Shown here: positions 1 to 8,447 of the stretch, one piece after another
How positions within the stretch are numbered: position 1 is the first letter of the stretch
How the letters are laid out: each line of letters begins with the position of its first letter
Assembly (NCBI GenBank): GCA_913031205.1
Contig: CAJWEM010000009.1
Coordinates: 1-35,570, forward strand
Direction: 5' to 3'
Origin: an uncultured Gammaproteobacteria bacterium
Lineage (GTDB): Bacteria > Pseudomonadota > Gammaproteobacteria > Poriferisulfidales > GCA-002705445
DNA: 35,570 nt
The notes under the pieces: model-generated
The model's input: the letters and a program-made list of their open reading frames with translations, nothing else
Database searches by the model: none
What the model was told of the DNA's origin: nothing
Position numbers and translations under genes: made by a program

Positions 1-719
1 AATTTTTTAAAAGATATTCTTGATTCTCCTGTAGATATAATCAAACTTGCATCGTTCGTTGAAGTTTCCCCATCTACCGAAATCATATTAAAAGATTTCT
101 TTGTGGCTTCTTTTTGAATTTTAGATAAAGCATTTTTGTCTATATTCATATCTGTTGCAATAAAAGATAACATAGTTGCCATGTTTGGCTTTATCATTCC
201 TGAACCTTTCGCAACGCCAGTAACAGTAATCCATTCTTTATTAATTTTAATTCTTTTTGAGAAAATTTTCGGTTGTGTATCGGTAGTCATGATTGATTTA
301 GCAAAATTTGCCCAATTTTTTTCATTAAGATTTTTATAAAGTTTTGGTAAAGATTTGCAAATTTTATTTACGGCAACTCTTTCTCCAATTATTCCTGTGG
401 AGAAAGCCAATATATCATTTACTTTACAATTTGTTATTTTTGCTAAAGCATCACAATATTCTTTTATATCTAACATTCCATATTTACCAGTTCCAGCATT
501 TGCATTTCCAGAATTAATAATTAGATATTTTGGGGATTTTTTCTTTAAATTTTTGTTACTAAAATCAATTGTACTTGATCTTGCTTTATTTTTTGTAAAT
601 ACAGCACTTACGATAGTATTTACAGGCAATTCAAGAATGGAGAGGTCTAATCTTTTTCTTCTGTACATACCTGAACAAATTGATGCTAATTTAATACCTT
701 TTATTGGGTAAATTTTCAT
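1..719 (-). CDS. argJ: ArgJ, glutamate N-acetyltransferase / N-acetylglutamate synthase (5' part, cut by window edge)
   Basis: I translated the minus strand myself; the ORF track misses this gene because its stop codon lies outside the window. From the ATG at 719 the frame is open for 239 codons to base 1. It shows the ArgJ signatures: INSGNANAGTG near residues 68-77, STGIIGE near 107-113, and GVAKGSGMIKPNMATML near 168-184. The last holds the Ala-Thr autoproteolysis site; Thr182 would be the catalytic nucleophile of the beta chain. SFNMISVDGETSTNDAS follows. ArgJ moves the acetyl group from N-acetylornithine to glutamate in the cyclic arginine pathway, in the cytoplasm. It lies 20 bp downstream of secA, the order also seen in Pseudomonas, and is probably co-transcribed. 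No clear ribosome binding site precedes it. The C-terminal 40% or so is not visible. Confidence 0.93.
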   Translation of the reverse strand, partial: MKIYPIKGIKLASICSGMYRRKRLDLSILELPVNTIVSAVFTKNKARSSTIDFSNKNLKKKSPKYLIINSGNANAGTGKYGMLDIKEYCDALAKITNCKVNDILAFSTGIIGERVAVNKICKSLPKLYKNLNEKNWANFAKSIMTTDTQPKIFSKRIKINKEWITVTGVAKGSGMIKPNMATMLSFIATDMNIDKNALSKIQKEATKKSFNMISVDGETSTNDASLIISTGESRISFKK

Positions 720-739
720 ATTTTTTTTGTTAGAAATAG

Positions 740-3301
740 TTACTTTTTCTTTTTTCTTTTTTGCTTTTTACTTTTTTTTCTATTATTTTTACTCTTGACT
801 TTCGCCTTTTTAGAGTTATCAATATTATTTGATTCTTCATGGATAAGATTTACTTCTCTAGATGAATCTTTTCTTTCAAAAGTTGCATTGTAGTTTAATC
901 TAAATATTAAGCTTATAAATGAATAATGCAAATTATTTTGCATATTAGCAAACATATCAAAAGCTTCTCTTTTATATTCTTGTTTTGGATTTTTTTGAGC
1001 ATAACTCCTTAGTCCGATTCCTTGGCGCAGGAAATCCATAGATTGTATATGTTCTATCCAGTTTTTGTCACTAATATTGATATATATTTCTTTTATGAGT
1101 TGTAAATAAATTTCTTGTGGAACATCTTTTATGAGGTTTTCATATATAGAATTTATCTGAATTAAAAAATTGCTTACGACTTCATCTTTTTTGTCTGATT
1201 TATTTATAATTTCTGATATGTTTATTGAAATATTGAAGTCTCTTTGTAGAATCTCTTCCAATTGTTCGATATTATTTTCTTCACCAGATATATAAATATT
1301 AATTAACTCTGTAAAAACTTCCTCTATATGGAAACTAACAATATCTTTTCTTTTGTCTGTGTCTAAAAAATCATCCCTTTGAGAGTATATAAATTTTCTT
1401 TGCTCATTAGCTACGTCATCATAATCTAGTAAATGTTTTCTAATATCAAAGTTATGGCCCTCGACTTTCTTTTGCGCGTTTTCTATTGCTCTTGTGACCC
1501 ATGTGTGCTCTATTGACTCACCCTCCTCCATTCCCATCTTTTTCATGAAGCTGCTTACTTTATCTGATGCGAAAATTCTCATTAAATTATCCTCAAGAGA
1601 AAGATAAAATCTTGAAGAACCAGGATCACCTTGCCTGCCTGCTCTACCTCTCAACTGATTATCTACTCTTCTTGACTCGTGTCTCTCTGTTCCAATGACA
1701 TGAAGCCCCCCGGATTCTATGACTTTCTTATTTAATTCAACCCAGTTTCCCACGATATCAATATTTTTTTTTCCTCCCAGAACAATATCAGTTCCTCTCC
1801 CAGCCATATTTGTTGCGATAGTAACGCTTCCCAGAGATCCTGCATTTTCTATTATTAAAGACTCTTTCTCATGTTGCTTTGCATTTAGCACATTATGCTT
1901 GATACCAGACTTATTTAGCGATTTTGATAGATATTCGGAAGATTCGATAGAAGCGGTACCAATTAATACTGGCTGATTTCTCTCATTACAATCCTTAACA
2001 TCTTCGATTATAGCTTCAAATTTCTCTTGCATCGTCAAATACACTAAATCCCCATAATCATTTCTAACCATTGTTTTGTTTGTTGGTACTACGATAACCT
2101 CTAAATCATATATTTCTTGAAATTCTTGTGCTTCTGTATCGGCTGTACCTGTCATTCCGGAAAGATTTTTATATAATCTAAAATAATTTTGGAAAGTAAT
2201 TGACGCCAAAGTTTGATTTTCATTTTCAATATTCAATTTTTCTTTTGCTTCAATTGCTTGATGTAAACCATCCCCCCATCTTCTTCCAGGCATTTTTCTA
2301 CCTGTAAACTCGTCTATTATTATAATTTTTGAGTCCTCTATTATGTAATCAATATTTTTTGAATATAAATAATGAGCTCTTAAAGCTGTATTTATATAGT
2401 GCAAAAGATTAATATTATTTGCATCATATAGACTTGCTTCTTTACCTATAACATTATTCTTTAATAATAAGTTCTCGTATGTTTCATGACCATTCTCTGT
2501 TAAAAATGCCTGTTTTGATTTTTCATCTATAAAAAAGTCACAATTTTCGTCATCTTCTAATCCTTTTTTAAGATTATTAACAAATGAGTTTATTTTCTTA
2601 TATATTTTTGAGCTTTCATCTGTCGCGCCTGATATTATTAAGGGTGTTCTTGCTTCGTCTATCAAAATAGAATCAACTTCATCTACAATTGCAAAATTTA
2701 GTTCATTCTGTACTTTATCTTCTAAAGAGAAAACCATATTATCTCTTAAGTAATCAAATCCAAATTCATTGTTTGTCCCATAAATAATATCTGATCCATA
2801 AGCGGCTTTTTTTTCTTCTATATTTTGCCCTGATAAAATTACTCCTGTTGAAAGGCCCAATGCTTCATAAAGTTTTGACATCCAATCACGGTCTCTTTTT
2901 GCCAAGTAATCATTTACAGTAATTATATGAACTCCGTTATTGCTCAATGCATTTAAGTAGGCAGGTAAAGTTGCTACTAATGTTTTACCCTCTCCCGTTT
3001 TCATTTCAGCAATTTTTCCCTTATGTAATGCAATTCCCCCTAAGATTTGTTCGTCAAAATGTCGCATCTGCATTACTCTATCTGATACTTCTCTTACTAA
3101 CGCATATGCATAAGGAAGAATTTCATCTAAACTCTTACCGTTTATGAAGTCTTTTTTAAGTTTATTGGTTATTTCTGGGAATTCTTCTAAATTTGTGGAT
3201 TTGAATGATTCACCGACTGTATTAATCTCGTTTAAAATTTTACGGTATTCTTTTAGTATCCTGTCGTTTCTACTTCCAACAATTTTTTTTAAGAACCCCA
3301 T
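740..3301 (-). CDS. secA: SecA, preprotein translocase ATPase, lacking the C-terminal zinc motif
   Basis: SecA is the cytoplasmic motor that drives unfolded preproteins through SecYEG. The 853-aa protein shows Walker A MKTGEGKTL (residues 100-108), the DEAD-like VDEVDSILIDEARTP near 206-220, motif VI region NMAGRGTDIVLGG, and GRAGRQGDPGSSRFYLSLED. The helical scaffold and wing domains follow in the usual order. It is about 50 residues shorter than the E. coli protein. It ends in a lysine-rich tail (KSKKQKRKKKK) with no CxCxSGxxxxxCH zinc motif, the part that binds SecB and phospholipid. Only 20 bp separate its stop from argJ, so the motif cannot be hidden behind a frameshift. It starts 15 bp after the M23 peptidase gene and is probably co-transcribed with it. 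Confidence 0.97.
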   Translation of the reverse strand: MGFLKKIVGSRNDRILKEYRKILNEINTVGESFKSTNLEEFPEITNKLKKDFINGKSLDEILPYAYALVREVSDRVMQMRHFDEQILGGIALHKGKIAEMKTGEGKTLVATLPAYLNALSNNGVHIITVNDYLAKRDRDWMSKLYEALGLSTGVILSGQNIEEKKAAYGSDIIYGTNNEFGFDYLRDNMVFSLEDKVQNELNFAIVDEVDSILIDEARTPLIISGATDESSKIYKKINSFVNNLKKGLEDDENCDFFIDEKSKQAFLTENGHETYENLLLKNNVIGKEASLYDANNINLLHYINTALRAHYLYSKNIDYIIEDSKIIIIDEFTGRKMPGRRWGDGLHQAIEAKEKLNIENENQTLASITFQNYFRLYKNLSGMTGTADTEAQEFQEIYDLEVIVVPTNKTMVRNDYGDLVYLTMQEKFEAIIEDVKDCNERNQPVLIGTASIESSEYLSKSLNKSGIKHNVLNAKQHEKESLIIENAGSLGSVTIATNMAGRGTDIVLGGKKNIDIVGNWVELNKKVIESGGLHVIGTERHESRRVDNQLRGRAGRQGDPGSSRFYLSLEDNLMRIFASDKVSSFMKKMGMEEGESIEHTWVTRAIENAQKKVEGHNFDIRKHLLDYDDVANEQRKFIYSQRDDFLDTDKRKDIVSFHIEEVFTELINIYISGEENNIEQLEEILQRDFNISINISEIINKSDKKDEVVSNFLIQINSIYENLIKDVPQEIYLQLIKEIYINISDKNWIEHIQSMDFLRQGIGLRSYAQKNPKQEYKREAFDMFANMQNNLHYSFISLIFRLNYNATFERKDSSREVNLIHEESNNIDNSKKAKVKSKNNRKKSKKQKRKKKK

Positions 3302-3316
3302 ATGAAAACCTTTATT

Positions 3317-4249
3317 TTAGTCGTTATTTGAGAATTTATCTCTAAAATGAATGAACTTATTAGGATTTATATGTTTATTATCTTTTAGAACTTCAAGATG
3401 AACGTGGGGGCCAGTAGAATGGCCAGTAGAACCCATTTTTGCAATAACTTGCCCTTTCTTAACTAAATCACCTATTTTTACAAGATTTCTATTGTTATGA
3501 GCATATCTTGTTTTGTAGCCATTTAAATGGGAAATTTCTACTAAATTCCCATATCCATATTTTTTCCCAGAAAATGTTACTTCTCCTGCGGCAAGAGATT
3601 TTATATCAGTTTCAGTCTTATGGGCTATGTCTACACCTTTATGAAAATGGGTCTCTTTGGTAAATGGATTTTTTCTTTGTCCATAGTTTGACGAAATATA
3701 TCCTTTTTTAGATGGGAAACCTGATGGATAAAATTGCTCTTTCATCTCCATGTTATTTATAATTTTGTATATATAGTTTAAGTCTTCCTCTTTTGCATGT
3801 AAATCAAAAAGCATATTATTCAGATATTTTTCAAACTCAGAATTATATTCAAATTCAATTTTAATCTTGTTTTTTCCACCTATAAATTTTGGATTTTTAA
3901 ATGAAAAATCTTTTTTACTTAGTTTTGTTATATTTGATAATTTATTTCCCAATGAATTAATATTTTCGATTTGGGACGATATAGAAATAAGTTTTTGAGA
4001 AAAAAATTCAATTTTTTCTTTGTTTTCGATTTTTACCAGCTCGATTTCTTTTTGGTATTTTTGGATGTCAGAAATTCTATCATCGTTCAGTTCGCTGTAG
4101 CCTTTTTTATACCCATAGATATATGATGCAGAACCGAATAAATAACTCAAAGCAATTATAGATGCGATTATTATAAAAATAAAAAGATAACCATTCAATT
4201 TATATGATATTGATTTATTTTTACTAGATTTGAAAACTACTATTTGCAT
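3317..4249 (-). CDS. Membrane-anchored M23 (LytM-type) metallopeptidase
   Basis: This 310-aa protein has a short cytoplasmic N-terminus, one transmembrane segment at about residues 20-43, and a charged, probably coiled-coil stretch at about 50-110. The C-terminal M23/LytM domain spans about 180-300. Zinc and catalytic residues are present: HxxxD as H203-D207 (HKGVD), H251 (RYAHNN), and the HxH pair H282/H284 (GPHVHLEV). The family cleaves peptide cross-links in peptidoglycan or activates amidases; the intact residues suggest an active endopeptidase in the periplasm, tethered to the inner membrane. It lies directly upstream of secA and is divergent from the dciA-like gene, as in several gammaproteobacteria. 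The exact substrate cannot be read from sequence. Confidence 0.9.
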   Translation of the reverse strand: MQIVVFKSSKNKSISYKLNGYLFIFIIIASIIALSYLFGSASYIYGYKKGYSELNDDRISDIQKYQKEIELVKIENKEKIEFFSQKLISISSQIENINSLGNKLSNITKLSKKDFSFKNPKFIGGKNKIKIEFEYNSEFEKYLNNMLFDLHAKEEDLNYIYKIINNMEMKEQFYPSGFPSKKGYISSNYGQRKNPFTKETHFHKGVDIAHKTETDIKSLAAGEVTFSGKKYGYGNLVEISHLNGYKTRYAHNNRNLVKIGDLVKKGQVIAKMGSTGHSTGPHVHLEVLKDNKHINPNKFIHFRDKFSNND

Positions 4250-4276
4250 TTTGTTAAAATTTTTATAAAGATTGAT

Positions 4277-4304
4277 ATTATACAGACATAAACAACTTTA
4301 TTAT
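4277..4304. promoter_or_regulatory. Divergent promoter region between the M23 peptidase and the dciA-like gene
   Basis: The 62-bp gap (4250-4311) must serve both genes. On the minus strand there is a perfect TATAAT (4277-4282), about 28 bp upstream of the peptidase start, without a good -35. On the plus strand TATTAT (4299-4304) sits only 7 bp before the dciA ATG, which has no ribosome binding site; a leaderless transcript would fit. Both calls are inference. Confidence 0.35.
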
Positions 4305-4311
4305 TATATAC

Positions 4312-4599
4312 ATGAAAAAACTTGATAGCCATATTGATGATAGTATATTAGAAAAAGCTAAAATACTAGAAATGATAACCAAGTATTTATCCAAGTACTC
4401 TTCATCTCAATTTGATTGTTATGCATGTAATTTAGAGGGCGGAGTGCTCACTCTTGGCTCGATAAATAGCTCAAGCTTGGGAGTAATAAGAAATTACCAG
4501 AGAGATATAATAAAGGACGTAAATATTGAGTTTGCAGAGATTTTAAAGGGTAAGGTTAGCAAGATAAAACTAAAGGTAATACAAGATCCAAAGCTTTAA
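4312..4599 (+). CDS. dciA: Short DUF721 / DciA-like protein (probable replicative helicase loader)
   Basis: This is a 95-aa protein on the plus strand between convergent lpxC (4-bp overlap at the 3' ends) and the divergent M23-secA genes. That is the position of the DUF721 gene (DciA) in Pseudomonas and other gammaproteobacteria. The pattern agrees with the KH-like DciA core: helix, then [31 protein letters not shown], then KVSKIKLKV, matching the family's 'hC..a.l.dG.L.l.v.s.a.a..lr...p.ll..l......v..i.l.v'. DciA proteins interact with DnaB helicase in bacteria without DnaC/DnaI. This one is shorter than most and has essentially no extra C-terminal tail. The family call rests on pattern plus context, so an HMM match would settle it. 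Confidence 0.62.
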   Translation: MKKLDSHIDDSILEKAKILEMITKYLSKYSSSQFDCYACNLEGGVLTLGSINSSSLGVIRNYQRDIIKDVNIEFAEILKGKVSKIKLKVIQDPKL

Positions 4600-5519
4600 T
4601 TGTCTACGTATCTATATGCGTCCATATAATTAATTGGGAGCTCTTCAGATGATTTATAACCAACTTCCTCCCAAGCATCAGAATTTAATAGCAATTTTCT
4701 CAAAAGCTTATTGTTTAGATCGTGCCCAGACTTATAACCTTCAAAAGAACCAATCAGACTTTTTCCAAGTAAGTAAAGGTCTCCAACTGCATCAAGAATC
4801 TTATGTTTCACAAATTCATCTTCATATCTCAAGCCATCTTCATTGAGAACTCGATGATCGTCAACGACAACAGCATTGTCAAGACTACCTCCAAGAGCTA
4901 AATTTTTAGATCTTAATAGCTCTACATCGCGCATGAAGCCAAACGTTCTTGCGCGGCTTACTTCTTTCACAAAAGATACGGTTGAAAAGTCTAATACCGC
5001 TTTATGAGTTTTATCGTTAAATACTGGATGGTCAAAACCAATAGTGAATGCAACCTTGAAACCTTCAAAGGGTGCAAATTTAACCCACTTTCCAGAATCT
5101 TCATCTTTAACTTCTATGGGTTTTAAAATTCTAATAAACTTTTTAGATTTATTTTGTTCTTCTATTCCAGCGGACTGTAATAAAAATACAAATGGACCAG
5201 CGCTTCCATCCATTATTGGAACTTCGGGTCCATCTAAGTGAACAAAAAGATTATCAATACCTAAACCGGCAATAGCTGACAATAGGTGTTCGACTGTTGA
5301 TACTTTTACATTATCAGAAATAAGTGTGGTCGAAAGAGTCGTGTCTCCTACGTTTTCAGGGCATGCTTTGATATCGATATTAGGATTTACATCTGTTCTT
5401 GTAAAAATCACTCCTGTTTCTGCAGGAGCAGGTATTAAAGTTAAAGTAATTTTCTTTCCAGTATGTAAGCCAATTCCTGTAGCTTTTATTGTATTTTTTA
5501 TCGTTCTTTGATTTATCAT
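4596..5519 (-). CDS. lpxC: LpxC, UDP-3-O-acyl-N-acetylglucosamine deacetylase
   Basis: LpxC catalyses the first committed step of lipid A synthesis, a zinc-dependent deacetylation in the cytoplasm. The 307-aa length is normal. The family signature starts at residue 1 ([23 protein letters not shown]). Zinc ligands are H78 (STVEHLLSA) and the HxxxD of [16 protein letters not shown] near residue 238; the catalytic His lies in [10 protein letters not shown] near 265. The hydrophobic-passage segment [21 protein letters not shown] is intact. In most gammaproteobacteria ftsZ lies immediately upstream; here the upstream gene is ftsA, and lpxC has its own good promoter in the 95-bp gap. It is convergent with the dciA-like gene. 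Confidence 0.97.
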   Translation of the reverse strand: MINQRTIKNTIKATGIGLHTGKKITLTLIPAPAETGVIFTRTDVNPNIDIKACPENVGDTTLSTTLISDNVKVSTVEHLLSAIAGLGIDNLFVHLDGPEVPIMDGSAGPFVFLLQSAGIEEQNKSKKFIRILKPIEVKDEDSGKWVKFAPFEGFKVAFTIGFDHPVFNDKTHKAVLDFSTVSFVKEVSRARTFGFMRDVELLRSKNLALGGSLDNAVVVDDHRVLNEDGLRYEDEFVKHKILDAVGDLYLLGKSLIGSFEGYKSGHDLNNKLLRKLLLNSDAWEEVGYKSSEELPINYMDAYRYVDN

Positions 5520-5548
5520 TTTTTCTTATTTTTAAATGTAAGATGGTT

Positions 5549-5577
5549 ATTATATCTAAATGCAATTACTATGCCAA
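5549..5577 (-). promoter_or_regulatory. Sigma-70 type promoter for lpxC
   Basis: On the minus strand TTGGCA (5572-5577) is followed, after exactly 17 bp, by a perfect TATAAT (5549-5554). It lies about 30 bp upstream of the lpxC ATG (5519), in the 95-bp gap downstream of ftsA. It is the best consensus promoter I found in the window. It would let lpxC be expressed apart from the dcw operon. Confidence 0.72.
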
Positions 5578-5614
5578 CCACCTGTTTGCCATTGTTTTTA
5601 TTGAAAATTTTCTG

Positions 5615-6838
5615 TTAATAAAATAATTTTTTATACAGTCCTCTAAGAAATGACAGAAAATCGTCTTCTTGATGTGCTAATTGATCATTACCCTTTTCCT
5701 TTGCATAAATTATCAATCCGACGCAAGCTGCAAATTCTGGATTCTTTATTATGTCAACTGAGCTTCCAGAAATTTTCTGTGGGACTCCAACGCGTACTTG
5801 TTTATGAAATACGCTTTCTGCTAAGTCCTCAATACCTTCAGATTGTGAACTTCCACCAGTTAAAACTATTCCTGCAGGTATTCTTGCATCAAAACCACTT
5901 TGCATAATTTTTTCACTAACAAAATTAAATATTTCTCGATAACGGTAACTCATTACTTCAACTAATGTATATTTCGTAATTGATCGTGATGGTCTATCGC
6001 CAACACCAGGGACTTCTACAATATCATTACTATTGTATTCTGAGACGACACATCCGTGGGATTTTTTTAATTCTTCTGCATTGTAGGTTGATGTTTTTAG
6101 TGCTTGTGCTAAATCATTGGTGACCTGATCACCTCCTAAGGAAACAGAAGATGTATATTCGATTGAGCCATTACTATAGATTGCTATGTCTGTGGTTCCT
6201 CCACCTATATCAACTAGACAAACTCCTAGATCCTTTTCGTCCTTAGTAAGAACTGACATACTTGAAGCTAATTGCTCTAATACAATGCCGTCTGGGTCAA
6301 TTGAACATTTCTTAATACACTTTTCAATATTATCTCTTGCATTTTTGGCCCCAGTCACTAGATGATATCTTCCATCTAATGCAATTCCTGACATGCCTAT
6401 AGGAACCTTTATTCCATCTTGCCCATCTATTTCGTAATCTTTTGGCAAAACATGTAAGATTTCTTGATCATTTGGCAAAGTCATTGCCTTTGCAGATTCT
6501 TCAACTGAGTTTAAATCCTCAATTGAAACTTCTTTATTATCTGAGATTGCCGCTCTTCCATGTGCGTCACTACTTCGAATATGATTTCCAGATATACTTG
6601 CATATACAGATTTAACTTTATGGCCCGCCATTAATGCTGCTGTTTCAGTAGAATCTTGAATTGATTGAACTGTTGAATTAATGTCAATTACCATGCCTCT
6701 TTTCATTCCAAGGGATTTTGAAACACCATGCCCCTCAAAATTTATGTCATTATCCTCGTCTATCGTTGCAATAATTGTTTTTACAGTTGATGTGCCGATA
6801 TCTAATCCAACTATCAAGTTTTTGTCATTTTTTGCCAT
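5615..6838 (-). CDS. ftsA: FtsA, actin-like membrane anchor of the Z ring
   Basis: FtsA tethers FtsZ to the inner membrane and recruits later division proteins. The 407-aa protein has the actin-family ATP motifs: phosphate 1 VGLDIGTSTVKT near residue 10, phosphate 2 CLVDIGGGTTDIAIY near 207, and adenosine motif GIVLTGGSSQSEGI near 325. The C-terminal FLRGLYKKLF is the amphipathic membrane-targeting helix. It starts 8 bp after the ftsQ stop. The usual partner gene ftsZ does not follow; after a 95-bp gap comes lpxC. No ftsZ remnant is seen in that gap. Confidence 0.97.
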   Translation of the reverse strand: MAKNDKNLIVGLDIGTSTVKTIIATIDEDNDINFEGHGVSKSLGMKRGMVIDINSTVQSIQDSTETAALMAGHKVKSVYASISGNHIRSSDAHGRAAISDNKEVSIEDLNSVEESAKAMTLPNDQEILHVLPKDYEIDGQDGIKVPIGMSGIALDGRYHLVTGAKNARDNIEKCIKKCSIDPDGIVLEQLASSMSVLTKDEKDLGVCLVDIGGGTTDIAIYSNGSIEYTSSVSLGGDQVTNDLAQALKTSTYNAEELKKSHGCVVSEYNSNDIVEVPGVGDRPSRSITKYTLVEVMSYRYREIFNFVSEKIMQSGFDARIPAGIVLTGGSSQSEGIEDLAESVFHKQVRVGVPQKISGSSVDIIKNPEFAACVGLIIYAKEKGNDQLAHQEDDFLSFLRGLYKKLFY

Positions 6839-6846
6839 TTATTTTA

Positions 6847-7536
6847 CTATTCAAACCCAAGTGAAAATCCGTTAGAGTACCTCATGTCAATATACCTTAT
6901 TTTTTTTAAATCTCTAGTTTTTAGTGACTTATATACTTTAAAAAAAAGGTTAATCTTACTTTCTAAGTCTTTCGAACCGAGTTTTATGTAAAATCCTGAG
7001 TTTAAAAAAATTGTTAAAGATCTTATTTCATTTTCTTCAATTTTTGAAATTGTTTGATCTATACCATTTTCTTTAAGATTTTTATTAAATTGAGAAAAAT
7101 AGTTGAAAACTATATCGATTCTTTCCTCTTCAGATAGCAATAAAGGCAAATTTTTTGTTATTTTTTCTATATAAAATAATTCGCCAAAGCTATTGACATA
7201 TTTTTTCCTATTCCAGATGGCTACAGGTTCATGTTCTTCAACAATGATTCTAACTTCATTTGGATAAACTCTTCTGATATTTACATTTCTAACCCATTCT
7301 GATTTTTCTAATTCTAAAATTAAATAACTAATTTTGAAATTAAAAAATGATTTATCATCCAAATAATTTTTTATAATTTTAGTTAAATCCTCTTCATTAG
7401 AATTTTCTAATTTTTTACCGTATGATATTTTTTTTATAGGAAAATATGAAGTTTTACTACTATTCACATATATAAACATTAGTGCAAGTGAAATAACAAA
7501 AATAATAAATATTAATATTTTTTTCTTTAAGATCAT
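6847..7536 (-). CDS. ftsQ: FtsQ, divisome protein with POTRA domain
   Basis: FtsQ is a bitopic inner membrane protein of the FtsQLB complex. The 229-aa product has a short cytoplasmic N-terminus, a transmembrane helix at about residues 6-25, and then a POTRA domain. The conserved core is visible as SEWVRNVNIRRVYPNEVRIIVEEHEPVAIWN, followed by the FtsQ beta domain with YVNSFGELF. It overlaps ddl by 4 bp (ATGA), indicating translational coupling, and precedes ftsA by 8 bp. The length is near the lower end for the family. Confidence 0.93.
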   Translation of the reverse strand: MILKKKILIFIIFVISLALMFIYVNSSKTSYFPIKKISYGKKLENSNEEDLTKIIKNYLDDKSFFNFKISYLILELEKSEWVRNVNIRRVYPNEVRIIVEEHEPVAIWNRKKYVNSFGELFYIEKITKNLPLLLSEEERIDIVFNYFSQFNKNLKENGIDQTISKIEENEIRSLTIFLNSGFYIKLGSKDLESKINLFFKVYKSLKTRDLKKIRYIDMRYSNGFSLGFE

Positions 7537-8447
7537 TTCTTTTCAAATGAAGAATCTAAGATTTTTAAAACTAATTGATTAAAATTTACTCCCTCCTCTT
7601 TGGCTGCCATGGGTACCAAACTATGAGATGTCATCCCAGGGACTGTGTTTAGCTCAATAACCCAGGGTCTTTTTTCATTATCTATAATCAAATCGACTCT
7701 ACCCCATCCTTTGCAACCTAATATCTCAAATGCTTTTAAAGAAATATTTTTTAAGTTAGTTTCAATATTATTTTCAAGTCCTGATGGGCAGATATATTGC
7801 ATATTCTCAGAATTATATTTTGCATCGAAGTCATAAAATTTTCCAGGTGGGATAAGTTTAATAACGGGAAGAGCAGAGGAGTTAATGATGCCAACAGTAT
7901 ATTCAGTTCCTTCTATATACTCTTCAACAATGTAATCATCGCTAATTTTTTTATTTTCTTCGATTGCACTATAGTATTCCTCTTTATTACCTACAATGTA
8001 AACACCAATACTTGAGCCTTCCGCTGACGGCTTAACAATAAAAGGATATTTGAAGTTATTATGAATTTTTGAAATATTTTCCCTAGTAATTCTTTCGAAA
8101 CGTGGTGTAAGTATATTCTCTGATAATAAAGCCTCTTTTGTGTGCCTTTTATTCATACATAATTTTGAGGACAAACTTTTACTTCCAGTATATGGAATAC
8201 CTAAAGATTCTAAATACTTTTGAATTTCTCCATCTTCACCACCTTTTCCATGTAAAACAATAAATACTCTCTCAGGATTAATTTCTTTTATTGACTGAAG
8301 ATTATCTTTTTTTAAATCTAATTGAGAGACATCAATACCTGAATTTTTTAAAGATTCGAAAACATATTTTCCAGATATGAGAGAAATATCTCTTTCATTT
8401 GACCAACCACCCATCAGAACTAAAACTTTACCATATTCTTTTTTCAT
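7533..8447 (-). CDS. ddl: D-alanine--D-alanine ligase
   Basis: This cytoplasmic ATP-grasp enzyme makes the D-Ala-D-Ala dipeptide that MurF adds to the precursor. The 304-aa length fits DdlB. Seen in sequence: the N-terminal LMGGWSNERDISLISG, the ATP-grasp core with PFIVKPSAEGSSIGVYIV, EEYIEGTEYTVGII, and the C-terminal ELNTVPGMTSHSLVPMAAKEEG with the metal-binding Glu and Asn. It overlaps both neighbours, murB and ftsQ, by 4 bp (ATGA), so the three genes are translationally coupled. Confidence 0.97.
   Translation of the reverse strand: MKKEYGKVLVLMGGWSNERDISLISGKYVFESLKNSGIDVSQLDLKKDNLQSIKEINPERVFIVLHGKGGEDGEIQKYLESLGIPYTGSKSLSSKLCMNKRHTKEALLSENILTPRFERITRENISKIHNNFKYPFIVKPSAEGSSIGVYIVGNKEEYYSAIEENKKISDDYIVEEYIEGTEYTVGIINSSALPVIKLIPPGKFYDFDAKYNSENMQYICPSGLENNIETNLKNISLKAFEILGCKGWGRVDLIIDNEKRPWVIELNTVPGMTSHSLVPMAAKEEGVNFNQLVLKILDSSFEKK

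Noticed and set aside
136-711. Plus-strand ORFs 136-339 and 355-711 at the window start.
   Set aside because: They are shadows of argJ on the minus strand, which reads continuously with clear family motifs; their own translations show no recognisable domain.
740-800. Frameshift in the poly-A 3' end of secA hiding a zinc motif.
   Set aside because: Only 20 bp lie between the stop and argJ, too few for the roughly 20-residue motif in any frame.
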